From Paraburkholderia sp. (GTDB lineage: Bacteria; Pseudomonadota; Gammaproteobacteria; Burkholderiales; Burkholderiaceae): 64,000 bases of DNA. Both the position numbers and the translations under genes were made by a program. The notes under the pieces were generated by a model. That model saw nothing but the letters and a program-made list of their open reading frames with translations, made no database searches and had not been told where the DNA came from. The DNA lies in the NCBI RefSeq assembly GCF_024281035.1, contig NZ_JAMXLH010000063.1, positions 1 to 64,000 of the forward strand, read 5' to 3'. Shown here one piece after another: positions 54,475 through 62,481 of this stretch (position 1 is the stretch's first letter; each line of letters begins with the position of its first letter).

Positions 54475-55137
54475 TCAACGCGGCTGCTTCAGCTGTTTAC
54501 CCAATATAAACGTTTCGGCCGATTTATCCCGCGAAGCTTTCGGTTTGCGGGCGGCCACAATTTTGAACTGATGCTTGAATTTTTCGACGATCTGGCTATA
54601 ACCGCTGCCATGAAAGCATTTTACTAAAAGGGCGCCATCAGGTTTCAGATGGTTTTGCGAGAACTCGAGTGCGAGATCGCACACGTGCTCAATACGCGCG
54701 GCGTCCGCCGACGCCACCCCCGAGAGATTGGGCGCCATGTCCGAAATTACAAGATCCACCGGACGCTCGCCGACAATTTCTTCGAGTTGCGCAAGCACGC
54801 TGTCCTCGCGGAAGTCGCCCTGGATGAACTGGACATCGGCGATCGGCTCCATCGGCAGCAGGTCGAGCGCAATGATCGTGCCGTCGACGCCGCCCTGCCG
54901 TTCCCCGTCGCGCTTCGCGCCCTGCGCGAGCTTGTTGCGCACGTACTGGCTCCAGCTGCCCGGCGCCGCGCCGAGATCCACGATCACCATGCCAGGGCGG
55001 ATCAGCTTGTCCTGCTCGTCGATTTCCTTAAGCTTGTATGCGGCGCGAGCACGGTAGCCCTCCCGTTGCGCCATTTTCACGTACGGGTCGTTGATATGGT
55101 CGTGCAACCACGACTGGTTGAAGCGGTTTTTTGCCAT
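54475..55137 (-). CDS. rlmE: 23S rRNA 2'-O-ribose U2552 methyltransferase
   Basis: 220-residue RrmJ/FtsJ methyltransferase of 23S rRNA U2552. The SAM loop VDLGAAPGSWSQ (about 49-60) and the K-D-K-E tetrad surroundings (GYRARAAYKLKEID, DLVISDMAPNLSG, LVKCFHGSG, FILGKQLK) are intact. The start at 55137 (MAKNRFNQSW) is taken; an upstream in-frame extension to 55239 is rejected. It is divergent from yhbY and upstream of ftsH. Confidence 0.95.
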   Translation of the reverse strand: MAKNRFNQSWLHDHINDPYVKMAQREGYRARAAYKLKEIDEQDKLIRPGMVIVDLGAAPGSWSQYVRNKLAQGAKRDGERQGGVDGTIIALDLLPMEPIADVQFIQGDFREDSVLAQLEEIVGERPVDLVISDMAPNLSGVASADAARIEHVCDLALEFSQNHLKPDGALLVKCFHGSGYSQIVEKFKHQFKIVAARKPKASRDKSAETFILGKQLKQPR

Positions 55138-55362
55138 TAAAGGTGAACTCTTGCTGCGTGATTGCGCGCTTTTAGCGGATAATACGCGCTTTATTCGTGC
55201 GGCCATCGCGGCCCGTCCGGCTGATCCACGCCGGCTCACGCCCGCGTCTTGCCGTCCCCACGGTTTTTTCCGTTGTTCCGATGCGCTGCCCGCCGGGTGA
55301 GCCCCGAGAGGCTCATTTCGGCCCGCCGGGCGCCGTCATTTTAGTCGAGTCTGCCACATCCC

Positions 55363-55908
55363 ATGCCCGCCCTCACTCTCACTGCCGAGCAGCGCGCCGA
55401 ACTTCGCTCCGCGGCTCATGCGCTCAAACCAGTCGTGCTCATCGGCGCGGAAGGGTTGACCGACGCCGTTGTAAAAGAAATCAAGGTTCACCTTGCAGCG
55501 CACCAGCTTATCAAGGTGCGCGTGTTCGGCGATGAGCGCGAAGAACGCATCGCGATCTACGAAGATATCTGCGATCGCCTCGGCGCGGCACCGGTCCAGC
55601 ACATCGGCAAGCTGCTCGTGATCTGGAAGCCCGAAGAAGCCGCACCGACGACCGCCACCGCCCGCGCCGGCGCCCGCGGCACCGTCAAGCGCCCGGCCGG
55701 CGACGTGCCGAGCGCGCGCGAAACCGGCACGCGCGGCGCAGCCCCGCGCATCGTCAAGGTCGTCAAGCCTTCCGAAAACCCGATGCGCCGCCCCAAGCCG
55801 CAGAACGTGGTCGTCAAGGGCAACGAGCGCGTCACGCAAGGCGGCAACGTCAAACGCGCCAAGAAGCGCCAGACCAGCAGCAAGCGCGGGCACCAGGGTT
55901 CGAAGTAA
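55363..55908 (+). CDS. yhbY: YhbY-type CRM-domain RNA-binding protein
   Basis: 181-residue protein. Residues 1-97 are a CRM/YhbY domain (LRSAAHALKPVVLIGAEGLT, LIKVRVFG and an IYKP-like end LLVIWKP), which binds pre-50S subunits. The remaining 84 residues are a basic, Ala/Thr/Arg/Lys-rich tail absent from the ~97-residue E. coli protein. It is divergent from rlmE, another 50S assembly factor, which supports a ribosomal role. Confidence 0.9.
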   Translation: MPALTLTAEQRAELRSAAHALKPVVLIGAEGLTDAVVKEIKVHLAAHQLIKVRVFGDEREERIAIYEDICDRLGAAPVQHIGKLLVIWKPEEAAPTTATARAGARGTVKRPAGDVPSARETGTRGAAPRIVKVVKPSENPMRRPKPQNVVVKGNERVTQGGNVKRAKKRQTSSKRGHQGSK

Positions 55909-56081
55909 GCCGCTGCACAGCATGCCAATCGCACCATCGCGCCGCCCGCACGTAGCGGCGCGGGTGGCGATTCTGCAAGTAACGCACGGCAAGGAAAGCA
56001 GAAGAAGAAAGCGGCAGACAGGCCCACAGGCCTCAGAACGGTGCGCTCACGTGCAGCACTTCCGCACTACTCCCCGTCGTG

Positions 56082-56570
56082 CTACGCCGCGCGAGACCGC
56101 CATGCGGCGGGCAGCAGCCACACGAGCGCAATGCCCAGCAGGCTACTGATCAAATAGAACAAGCTCGACACGCCGTGCAGGATGCCAAAGCGCGCCGCAT
56201 CAGGCGAATTCGCGATATCCACGCCGGCAACCGCGGCGTGTACGCGCAACGCGTTCATGAACGGCTGCACCGCGAAATAGCCGATCAGCACACACAACAG
56301 CATCCCGGCCAGCAGCCAGCGCAAGCGCCGGTACCGCTCTACGCCGCGCCGCACCAGCACGTTGGACAGCGCGAGCATCAGCACGCCGCACGTAAGGCCG
56401 ACGAGCCCTTCGATCCGAAAGAGCTGCGCGGCGATCGAGCCGGCTGTCATTCGGTCGAGAGAGCCAAACAGTACCGGGGCGGCCACATAGCCGATAGTCA
56501 GCTGGCTGCCCACCCAGAGCATGGCCAGGAGGCCGAACAGACGGTGTGCAGCCGAGGGAGCGGGACTCAC
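56082..56570 (-). CDS. DUF4149 membrane protein
   Basis: 162-residue inner-membrane protein of the DUF4149 family, function unknown. Four hydrophobic segments lie at about 10-35, 52-70, 82-100 and 128-155. The block LTIGYVAAPVLFGSLDRMTAG is typical. It follows greA by 13 bp on the same strand and is probably the last gene of the carAB-greA group. Confidence 0.8.
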   Translation of the reverse strand: MSPAPSAAHRLFGLLAMLWVGSQLTIGYVAAPVLFGSLDRMTAGSIAAQLFRIEGLVGLTCGVLMLALSNVLVRRGVERYRRLRWLLAGMLLCVLIGYFAVQPFMNALRVHAAVAGVDIANSPDAARFGILHGVSSLFYLISSLLGIALVWLLPAAWRSRAA

Positions 56571-56583
56571 GCGGGCTTACCCG

Positions 56584-57060
56584 TCAGATGTAGCGAACGT
56601 CGATAACTTCGTACTCGCGCACGCCGCCGGGCGCCTGCACCGCAGCAACGTCGCCTTCCGACTTGCCGATCAGCGCGCGCGCAATCGGCGAGCTGACCGA
56701 AATGAGACCGTGCTCGAGGTCCGCTTCGTCGTCGCCGACGATCTGATACGTGACGGTTTTGCCCGATTCGAGGTCTTCGAGATCGACGGTCGCACCGAAC
56801 ACGATACGGCCGTCCGCCTCCAGCGAAGACGGATCGATGACTTGCGCCGCAGCGAGCTTCGACTCGATCTCGGCGATGCGGCCTTCGATGAAGCCCTGCT
56901 TTTCCTTCGCCGCGTCGTATTCCGCGTTTTCGGACAAATCGCCCTGCGCACGCGCTTCGGCAATGGAATTAATGACCGCCGGACGCTCGACGGATTTCAG
57001 GCGCTGGAGTTCTCCGCGCAATTGATCTGCGCCGCGCCGGGTCAGGGGAATCGTGCTCAT
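56584..57060 (-). CDS. greA: Transcription elongation factor GreA
   Basis: 158-residue transcript-cleavage factor. The N-terminal coiled coil (1-75) carries the tip acidic residues in QGDLSENAEYDAAKE, which enter the RNA polymerase channel. The FKBP-like domain (80-158) ends GVREYEVIDVRYI. The start MSTIPLTRRGA at 57060 is the family start; a longer frame to 57123 would read through the upstream terminator U-run. It is separated from carB by a strong structured terminator. Confidence 0.96.
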   Translation of the reverse strand: MSTIPLTRRGADQLRGELQRLKSVERPAVINSIAEARAQGDLSENAEYDAAKEKQGFIEGRIAEIESKLAAAQVIDPSSLEADGRIVFGATVDLEDLESGKTVTYQIVGDDEADLEHGLISVSSPIARALIGKSEGDVAAVQAPGGVREYEVIDVRYI

Positions 57061-57096
57061 AGACAATTCAAATAGCCCAGATGGCCTTGGGGCCAT

Positions 57097-57191
57097 AAAA
57101 AAAATCACCGCGGTTAAGTGCATCCCATGAAGGTACCGGCGACGTTGAAACGCGCCGGACGTAGACCCTGTGGGACGCCGCTTAACCGCGG
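57097..57191 (-). terminator. Large structured terminator between carB and greA
   Basis: On the minus strand CCGCGGTTAAG (57191-57181) pairs with CTTAACCGCGG (57118-57108). Inside, GCGTCCCA (57178-57171) pairs with TGGGATGC (57127-57120, one G-U), and an apical CCGGCG/CGCCGG hairpin (57158-57153 with 57141-57136) caps it. Eight uridines (57104-57097) follow. It ends about 37 nt before greA. Confidence 0.8.
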
Positions 57192-57242
57192 CAGCTAGCG
57201 GAGTTACCCGCCTCGATGGTGATTAGACAGACAGTCGAAGTC

Positions 57243-60200
57243 TTAGTTTAGGCGAGCGTGAAGTCCTTGTAAATCATAGACGTCCAGGTTCTTCAGGTAG
57301 CGCAATCCCTCGACGGCAGCCCGCGCACCCGACATCGTTGTGTAGTACGTGACCTTGTTGGCCTGCGCGCTCATACGGATCGAACGCGAATCGGCAATGG
57401 CCGCGCGCGTTTCATCGACGGTCGTGAAGACCAGCGAAATATCGCCGTTCTTGATCATGTCGACGATGTGCGGACGACCGTCCTTCACCTTGTTCACGAC
57501 CTTCACCGGCACGCCGGCTGCCTCGATTGCAGCAGCCGTACCGCGCGTCGCAACCAGCCCGTAGCCGAGTTCGTGCAGCATGCGCGCGACTTCGACGGCC
57601 TTCGGCTTGTCGCTGTCCATCACGGTGATGAACACCGTGCCCGATTCCGGCAGGCGCGATCCGGCCGCGAGCTGCGACTTGAAGAGCGCTTCGCCGAAGG
57701 TCTTGCCCACGCCCATCACTTCGCCGGTCGAACGCATTTCGGGTCCGAGCACCGGGTCGACGGTCGGGAACTTGATGAACGGGAACACCGCTTCCTTCAC
57801 GCTGAAGTACGGCGGCTCGACTTCTTTGGTCACGCCCTGCTGTGCAAGCGTCTGGCCGACCATTGCGCGCGCCGCGATCTTCGCGAGCGGCAGGCTCGTG
57901 GCCTTCGACACGTACGGCACCGTACGCGAAGCACGCGGATTCACTTCCAGCACGTAGATGACGTCCTTCTTCGAGCCGTCATCGGCGGGAACCTGCTGGA
58001 TGGCGAACTGCACGTTCATCAGGCCGACCACGTTCAGCGCTTTCGCCATCGCAGCCGTCTGACGCTTGAGTTCGGCGACGGTTTCCTTCGAGAGCGAGTA
58101 CGGCGGCAGCGAGCAAGCCGAATCGCCCGAGTGCACGCCCGCCTGCTCGATGTGCTCCATCACGCCGCCGATGAACACTGCTTCGCCATCGGAGATGCAG
58201 TCGACGTCGCATTCGATCGCGTCATTCAGGAAGCGGTCGAGCAGCACCGGCGAGTCGTTGCTGACCTTCACGGCCTCGCGCATGTAGCGCTCGAGGTCGC
58301 GCGGCTCGTGAACGATTTCCATCGCACGGCCGCCGAGCACGTACGACGGGCGCACGACGAGCGGATAGCCGATTTCGTCGGCGAGCTTGAGCGCGTCGTC
58401 TTCGGTGCGCGCGGTGCGGTTCGGCGGCTGGCGCAGACCGAGGTCCTGCAGCAGCTTCTGGAAGCGCTCGCGGTCTTCGGCGGCGTCGATCATGTCCGGC
58501 GACGTGCCGATGATGGGCACGCCGTTCGCTTCGAGGTCGAGCGCGAGCTTCAGCGGCGTCTGGCCGCCGTACTGCACGATCACGCCCACCGGCTTTTCCT
58601 TGTCGACGATTTCGAGCACGTCTTCAAGCGTGAGCGACTCGAAGTACAGACGATCCGAGGTGTCGTAGTCGGTCGAAACGGTCTCGGGATTGCAGTTGAC
58701 CATGATCGTTTCGTAGCCGTCTTCGCGCATCGCGAGCGCGGCGTGCACGCAGCAGTAGTCGAATTCGATGCCCTGACCGATCCGGTTCGGGCCGCCGCCC
58801 AGCACCATGATCTTCTTGTTGTTCGTCGGATTCGCTTCGCACTCGTCCTCGTAGGTCGAGTACATGTAGGCGGTCTTCGTCGCGAATTCGGCCGCGCACG
58901 TGTCCACGCGCTTGTAGACCGGGCGCACGTTCAGCGCGATGCGGCGGCGGCGCACGTCGTCGGCGCTCGCACCGACAAGCTTCGCCAGACGACGATCGGA
59001 GAAGCCGCTTTGCTTCAGGTAGCGCAACTCGTCCTTCGAGAGGCTTTCGAGCGTACGGTCCTTGAGCGCCGCTTCCTTGCGGATGATTTCTTCGATCTGC
59101 GCGAGGAACCACGGATCGATTGCCGTTTCCTCGAAAATCTCTTCGCGCGTCATGCCGACGCGGAACGCGTCGCCCACGTACCAGATGCGGTCCGGGCCGG
59201 CTTCGCCGATTTCGCGGATGATCTCGTCGCGGCTCGCGGTCTTTTCGTCCAGACCGTCCACGCCGACTTCGAGGCCGCGCAACGCCTTCTGGAACGATTC
59301 CTGGAACGTGCGGCCGATCGCCATCACCTCGCCCACCGACTTCATTTGCGTGGTGAGGCGCGGATCGGCTTCGCGGAACTTCTCGAACGCGAAACGCGGA
59401 ATCTTCGTCACGACGTAATCGATGGTCGGCTCGAACGACGCCGGGGTCTGACCGCCGGTGATTTCGTTGCGCAGCTCATCGAGCGTGTAGCCGACGGCCA
59501 GCTTCGCCGCAACCTTCGCGATCGGGAAGCCCGTGGCCTTCGACGCGAGCGCCGACGAACGCGACACGCGCGGATTCATCTCGATCACGATCATGCGGCC
59601 GGTGCGCGGGTCGATCGAGAACTGCACGTTCGAGCCGCCCGTGTCCACGCCGATCTCGCGCAGCACCGCGAGCGAGGCGTCGCGCAGGATCTGGTATTCC
59701 TTGTCGGTGAGTGTCTGCGCCGGGGCGACGGTGATCGAGTCGCCGGTGTGGATGCCCATCGGATCGAGGTTTTCGATCGAGCAGATGATGATGCAGTTGT
59801 CCGCCTTGTCGCGGACCACTTCCATCTCGTACTCCTTCCAGCCGAGCAGCGACTCTTCGATCAGCAGTTCGCGCGTGGGCGAAAGGTCGAGACCGCGCTT
59901 GCAGATCTCTTCGAATTCTTCGCGGTTATAGGCGATGCCGCCGCCCGAGCCGCCGAGCGTGAACGACGGGCGGATCACGACCGGATAGCCGCTCGTGCCC
60001 GTGGCCGCCGTGATTTCCGCGTGGACCTTGATCGCCTCTTCCATCGAGTGCGCCGTGCCCGACTTCGCCGATCCAAGGCCGATCTTCGTCATCGCGTCCT
60101 TGAACTTCTGGCGGTCCTCGGCCTTGTCGATCGCCTCGGGCGATGCGCCAATCAGCTCGACGCCGTACTTCTTCAGCACGCCTTGATGATGCAGGTCGAG

Positions 60201-60497
60201 CGCGCAGTTCAGCGCGGTCTGGCCGCCCATCGTCGGCAGGATCGCGTCGGGGCGCTCCTTCTCGATGATGCGCTCCACCACTTCCCACGTAATCGGCTCG
60301 ATGTAGGTGACGTCGGCCGTGTTCGGGTCGGTCATGATCGTCGCCGGATTGCTGTTGACGAGAATGACCTTGTAGCCCTCTTCTCTCAGCGCCTTGCAGG
60401 CCTGCGCGCCCGAGTAATCGAACTCGCACGCCTGGCCGATGATGATCGGACCCGCGCCGATGATGAGAATGCTCTTGATGTCTGTCCGCTTCGGCAT
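57243..60497 (-). CDS. carB: Carbamoyl-phosphate synthase large subunit
   Basis: 1084-residue synthetase making carbamoyl phosphate for arginine and pyrimidines from bicarbonate, ammonia and two ATP. Two homologous ATP-grasp halves (about 1-400 and 555-935), each with a carboxyphosphate/carbamate site (IVIEMNPRVSRSSALASKAT; YVLEVNPRASRTVPYVSKAT), are joined by an oligomerisation region. A C-terminal MGS-like allosteric domain (about 940-1075) follows. It starts MPKRTDIKSILIIGAGPI. Downstream of carA by 176 bp. Confidence 0.97.
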   Translation of the reverse strand: MPKRTDIKSILIIGAGPIIIGQACEFDYSGAQACKALREEGYKVILVNSNPATIMTDPNTADVTYIEPITWEVVERIIEKERPDAILPTMGGQTALNCALDLHHQGVLKKYGVELIGASPEAIDKAEDRQKFKDAMTKIGLGSAKSGTAHSMEEAIKVHAEITAATGTSGYPVVIRPSFTLGGSGGGIAYNREEFEEICKRGLDLSPTRELLIEESLLGWKEYEMEVVRDKADNCIIICSIENLDPMGIHTGDSITVAPAQTLTDKEYQILRDASLAVLREIGVDTGGSNVQFSIDPRTGRMIVIEMNPRVSRSSALASKATGFPIAKVAAKLAVGYTLDELRNEITGGQTPASFEPTIDYVVTKIPRFAFEKFREADPRLTTQMKSVGEVMAIGRTFQESFQKALRGLEVGVDGLDEKTASRDEIIREIGEAGPDRIWYVGDAFRVGMTREEIFEETAIDPWFLAQIEEIIRKEAALKDRTLESLSKDELRYLKQSGFSDRRLAKLVGASADDVRRRRIALNVRPVYKRVDTCAAEFATKTAYMYSTYEDECEANPTNNKKIMVLGGGPNRIGQGIEFDYCCVHAALAMREDGYETIMVNCNPETVSTDYDTSDRLYFESLTLEDVLEIVDKEKPVGVIVQYGGQTPLKLALDLEANGVPIIGTSPDMIDAAEDRERFQKLLQDLGLRQPPNRTARTEDDALKLADEIGYPLVVRPSYVLGGRAMEIVHEPRDLERYMREAVKVSNDSPVLLDRFLNDAIECDVDCISDGEAVFIGGVMEHIEQAGVHSGDSACSLPPYSLSKETVAELKRQTAAMAKALNVVGLMNVQFAIQQVPADDGSKKDVIYVLEVNPRASRTVPYVSKATSLPLAKIAARAMVGQTLAQQGVTKEVEPPYFSVKEAVFPFIKFPTVDPVLGPEMRSTGEVMGVGKTFGEALFKSQLAAGSRLPESGTVFITVMDSDKPKAVEVARMLHELGYGLVATRGTAAAIEAAGVPVKVVNKVKDGRPHIVDMIKNGDISLVFTTVDETRAAIADSRSIRMSAQANKVTYYTTMSGARAAVEGLRYLKNLDVYDLQGLHARLN

Positions 60498-60673
60498 AAC
60501 GCTCTCGCTAAATATCCCTGTGTCTTTGGTCCGGTGGACGGGGCGCGGCGCTCAACGCGCTCGACGCATGCTGCGCCGCTCACCGCCGGATGCGCGCGTG
60601 GGCCGCCCTGTGTCGCACGCGGCTCGCTGCGCGTCCTTGCCTGATGCTGGCTCGCGCCTTGCGCGTGCGAGCC

Positions 60674-61831
60674 TTACGCCGCCACGCTGCGCTTCTCGCC
60701 CTTCGCTTCGTCCATCAGCGCGATGAAGCGGTCGAACAGATAGCCGATGTCGTGCGGGCCCGGCGATGCTTCCGGGTGCCCCTGGAAGCAGAATGCGGGC
60801 TTGTCGGTCAGTTCGAACCCTTGCAGCGTGCCGTCGAAGAGCGAGACGTGCGTGACGCGCGCGTTGGCGGGCAGCGTATCGGCATCGACCGCAAAACCGT
60901 GGTTCTGCGACGTGATGACGACGCGGCCGTCGCCGAGATCCTTCACCGGATGGTTCGCGCCGTGATGGCCGGTCTTCATCTTCATGGTCTTCGCGCCGAC
61001 CGCGAGGCCCATGATCTGGTGGCCAAGGCAGATCCCGAACGTCGGGATGCCGCGCGCGATGAATTCCTGCGTCGCCTTGATCGCGTAGTCGCACGGTTCC
61101 GGGTCGCCTGGGCCGTTCGAGAGAAACACGCCGTCCGGGTTAAGCGCGAGCGCGTCGGCAGCCGTGGCCTGCGCGGGCAGCACGGTGACGTGGCAGCCAC
61201 GCTCGGCCAGCATGCGAAGGATGTTCTGCTTCACGCCGTAGTCGAACGCGACGACCTTGTACTTCGGCGCGGCCTGCTTGCCATAGCCTTCGCCCAGACG
61301 CCACTCGGTGGTCGTCCACTCGTACGGTTCGCCCGTCGAGACGACCTTCGCGAGGTCCATGCCCGCGAGGCCCGGGAACGAGCGCGCGAGTTCGATGGCC
61401 TTCGCTTCGTCGTCGGAACCGGCGAGAATGGCGCCGTTTTGTGCGCCCTTGTCGCGCAGAATGCGCGTGAGCTTGCGCGTGTCGATGCCGGCGATCGCCA
61501 CGACGCCTTCGTCGCGGAGATAGTCGCCGAGCGTGCGCTCCATGCGGAAATTCGACGCGAGCGCCGGCAAGTCGCGGATGATCAGCCCGGCGGCATGGAC
61601 TTTCGTGGCTTCGACATCTTCGGCATTGACGCCGACGTTGCCGATATGCGGATACGTGAGGGTAACGATCTGGCGAGCGTAGCTCGGGTCGGTCAGGATT
61701 TCCTGATAGCCGGTGATGGCCGTGTTGAACACGACTTCACCGATCGTATGGCCCGGCGCACCGATCGAATAACCACGAAAGACCGTGCCGTCGGCAAGCG
61801 CGAGCAGAGCGGGAGAGAAAGACGGCAACAC
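60674..61831 (-). CDS. carA: Carbamoyl-phosphate synthase small subunit
   Basis: 385-residue glutamine amidotransferase subunit supplying ammonia to CarB. The N-terminal CPSase domain begins ALLALADGTVFRGYSIGA. The class I glutaminase domain has the nucleophile Cys in FGICLGHQIMGLA and the His-Glu pair in FQGHPEASPGP. Start is GTG 61831 with AAGGAG at 6 nt; TTG 61828 is an alternative. The frame stays open upstream for 77 codons but has no carA character there. Confidence 0.96.
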   Translation of the reverse strand: MLPSFSPALLALADGTVFRGYSIGAPGHTIGEVVFNTAITGYQEILTDPSYARQIVTLTYPHIGNVGVNAEDVEATKVHAAGLIIRDLPALASNFRMERTLGDYLRDEGVVAIAGIDTRKLTRILRDKGAQNGAILAGSDDEAKAIELARSFPGLAGMDLAKVVSTGEPYEWTTTEWRLGEGYGKQAAPKYKVVAFDYGVKQNILRMLAERGCHVTVLPAQATAADALALNPDGVFLSNGPGDPEPCDYAIKATQEFIARGIPTFGICLGHQIMGLAVGAKTMKMKTGHHGANHPVKDLGDGRVVITSQNHGFAVDADTLPANARVTHVSLFDGTLQGFELTDKPAFCFQGHPEASPGPHDIGYLFDRFIALMDEAKGEKRSVAA

Positions 61832-62128
61832 GGGAGGCTCCTTGGGGGAACACCCTGTGCCGACCTGTTTATCCGACCGGTAACCTTGCGGCGGCTGCGG
61901 CGTCGGCATCCTCGGGATGCGCGCGCGGCTCGCTCGCCGGTTTGCTCGCTTTTGTCGCATTTTGCGGTGGGACTGGCTGCGGTACTGCCGGACCTGGGTT
62001 CTGCACTCCACACGCAAGGTGTCGGGGCGGGCTTCGGTCGGCGCCGGCGGCCAGAGGCGCAATTCGCGGGCGGCGGATGAACGGATGGGGGGAGGTAGGC
62101 GCTAGGGTGCGGGTTGATAAGCTCAAAC
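61832..62128 (-). promoter_or_regulatory. Long 5' leader of carA
   Basis: Between the predicted start site (about 62128) and the carA GTG there are about 297 nt of leader. It contains a small CATCC-N3-GGATG hairpin (about 61909-61921) and no recognised riboswitch. Long leaders before carA often carry pyrimidine or arginine control. Confidence 0.4.
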
Positions 62129-62134
62129 CTTCAA

Positions 62135-62164
62135 ATTATAGCGCGAAAATACCCTTTCATTCAA
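62135..62164 (-). promoter_or_regulatory. carA promoter
   Basis: Minus-strand TTGAAT (62164-62159) and a perfect TATAAT (62140-62135) with 18-bp spacing. Confidence 0.6.
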
Positions 62165-62481
62165 ATTCCAGGATGAGTCGCCCCGGACTGGCGTGCGCAG
62201 ACAGGCGCGCGCCAACCGATGCAACGCCCGGTGTAAAAGCGGGCGCAACACCCTTTTCACTATAGCCCCCGGGCGCCCCGCCACAAGGCGCTGCGTTTGC
62301 GCCCTCGATTACGCGCCTGATTGCACCCTTTGTTGAATCCGGGCCGAACCTCGCGCTGCCGCGGCACGAATGAAAACGCCGCCACACGTGTGGTGGCGGC
62401 GCATGAAGTCAAACGATGAGTGATCGGAGCGAATTGCCATGCGCTGCCCCCGCAACGCATGAAGTCACCCTTCGCAAGCCG
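62165..62481. other. Spacer carA promoter / mltD end
   Basis: Contains the mltD terminator and a 12-bp direct repeat CGCATGAAGTCA (62400-62411 and 62456-62467) flanking about 44 bp. A minus frame at 62157-62387 has no coding signature and overlaps the carA -35 element. Confidence 0.4.
62372..62401 (-). terminator. Terminator after mltD
   Basis: CGCCGCCAC (62377-62385) pairs with GTGGCGGCG (62393-62401); on the minus strand TTTTCATT follows. Confidence 0.7.

Noticed and set aside
57468..60644. 1058-residue plus-strand frame opposite carB
   Set aside because: Shadow of carB on the opposite strand; no recognisable motifs.
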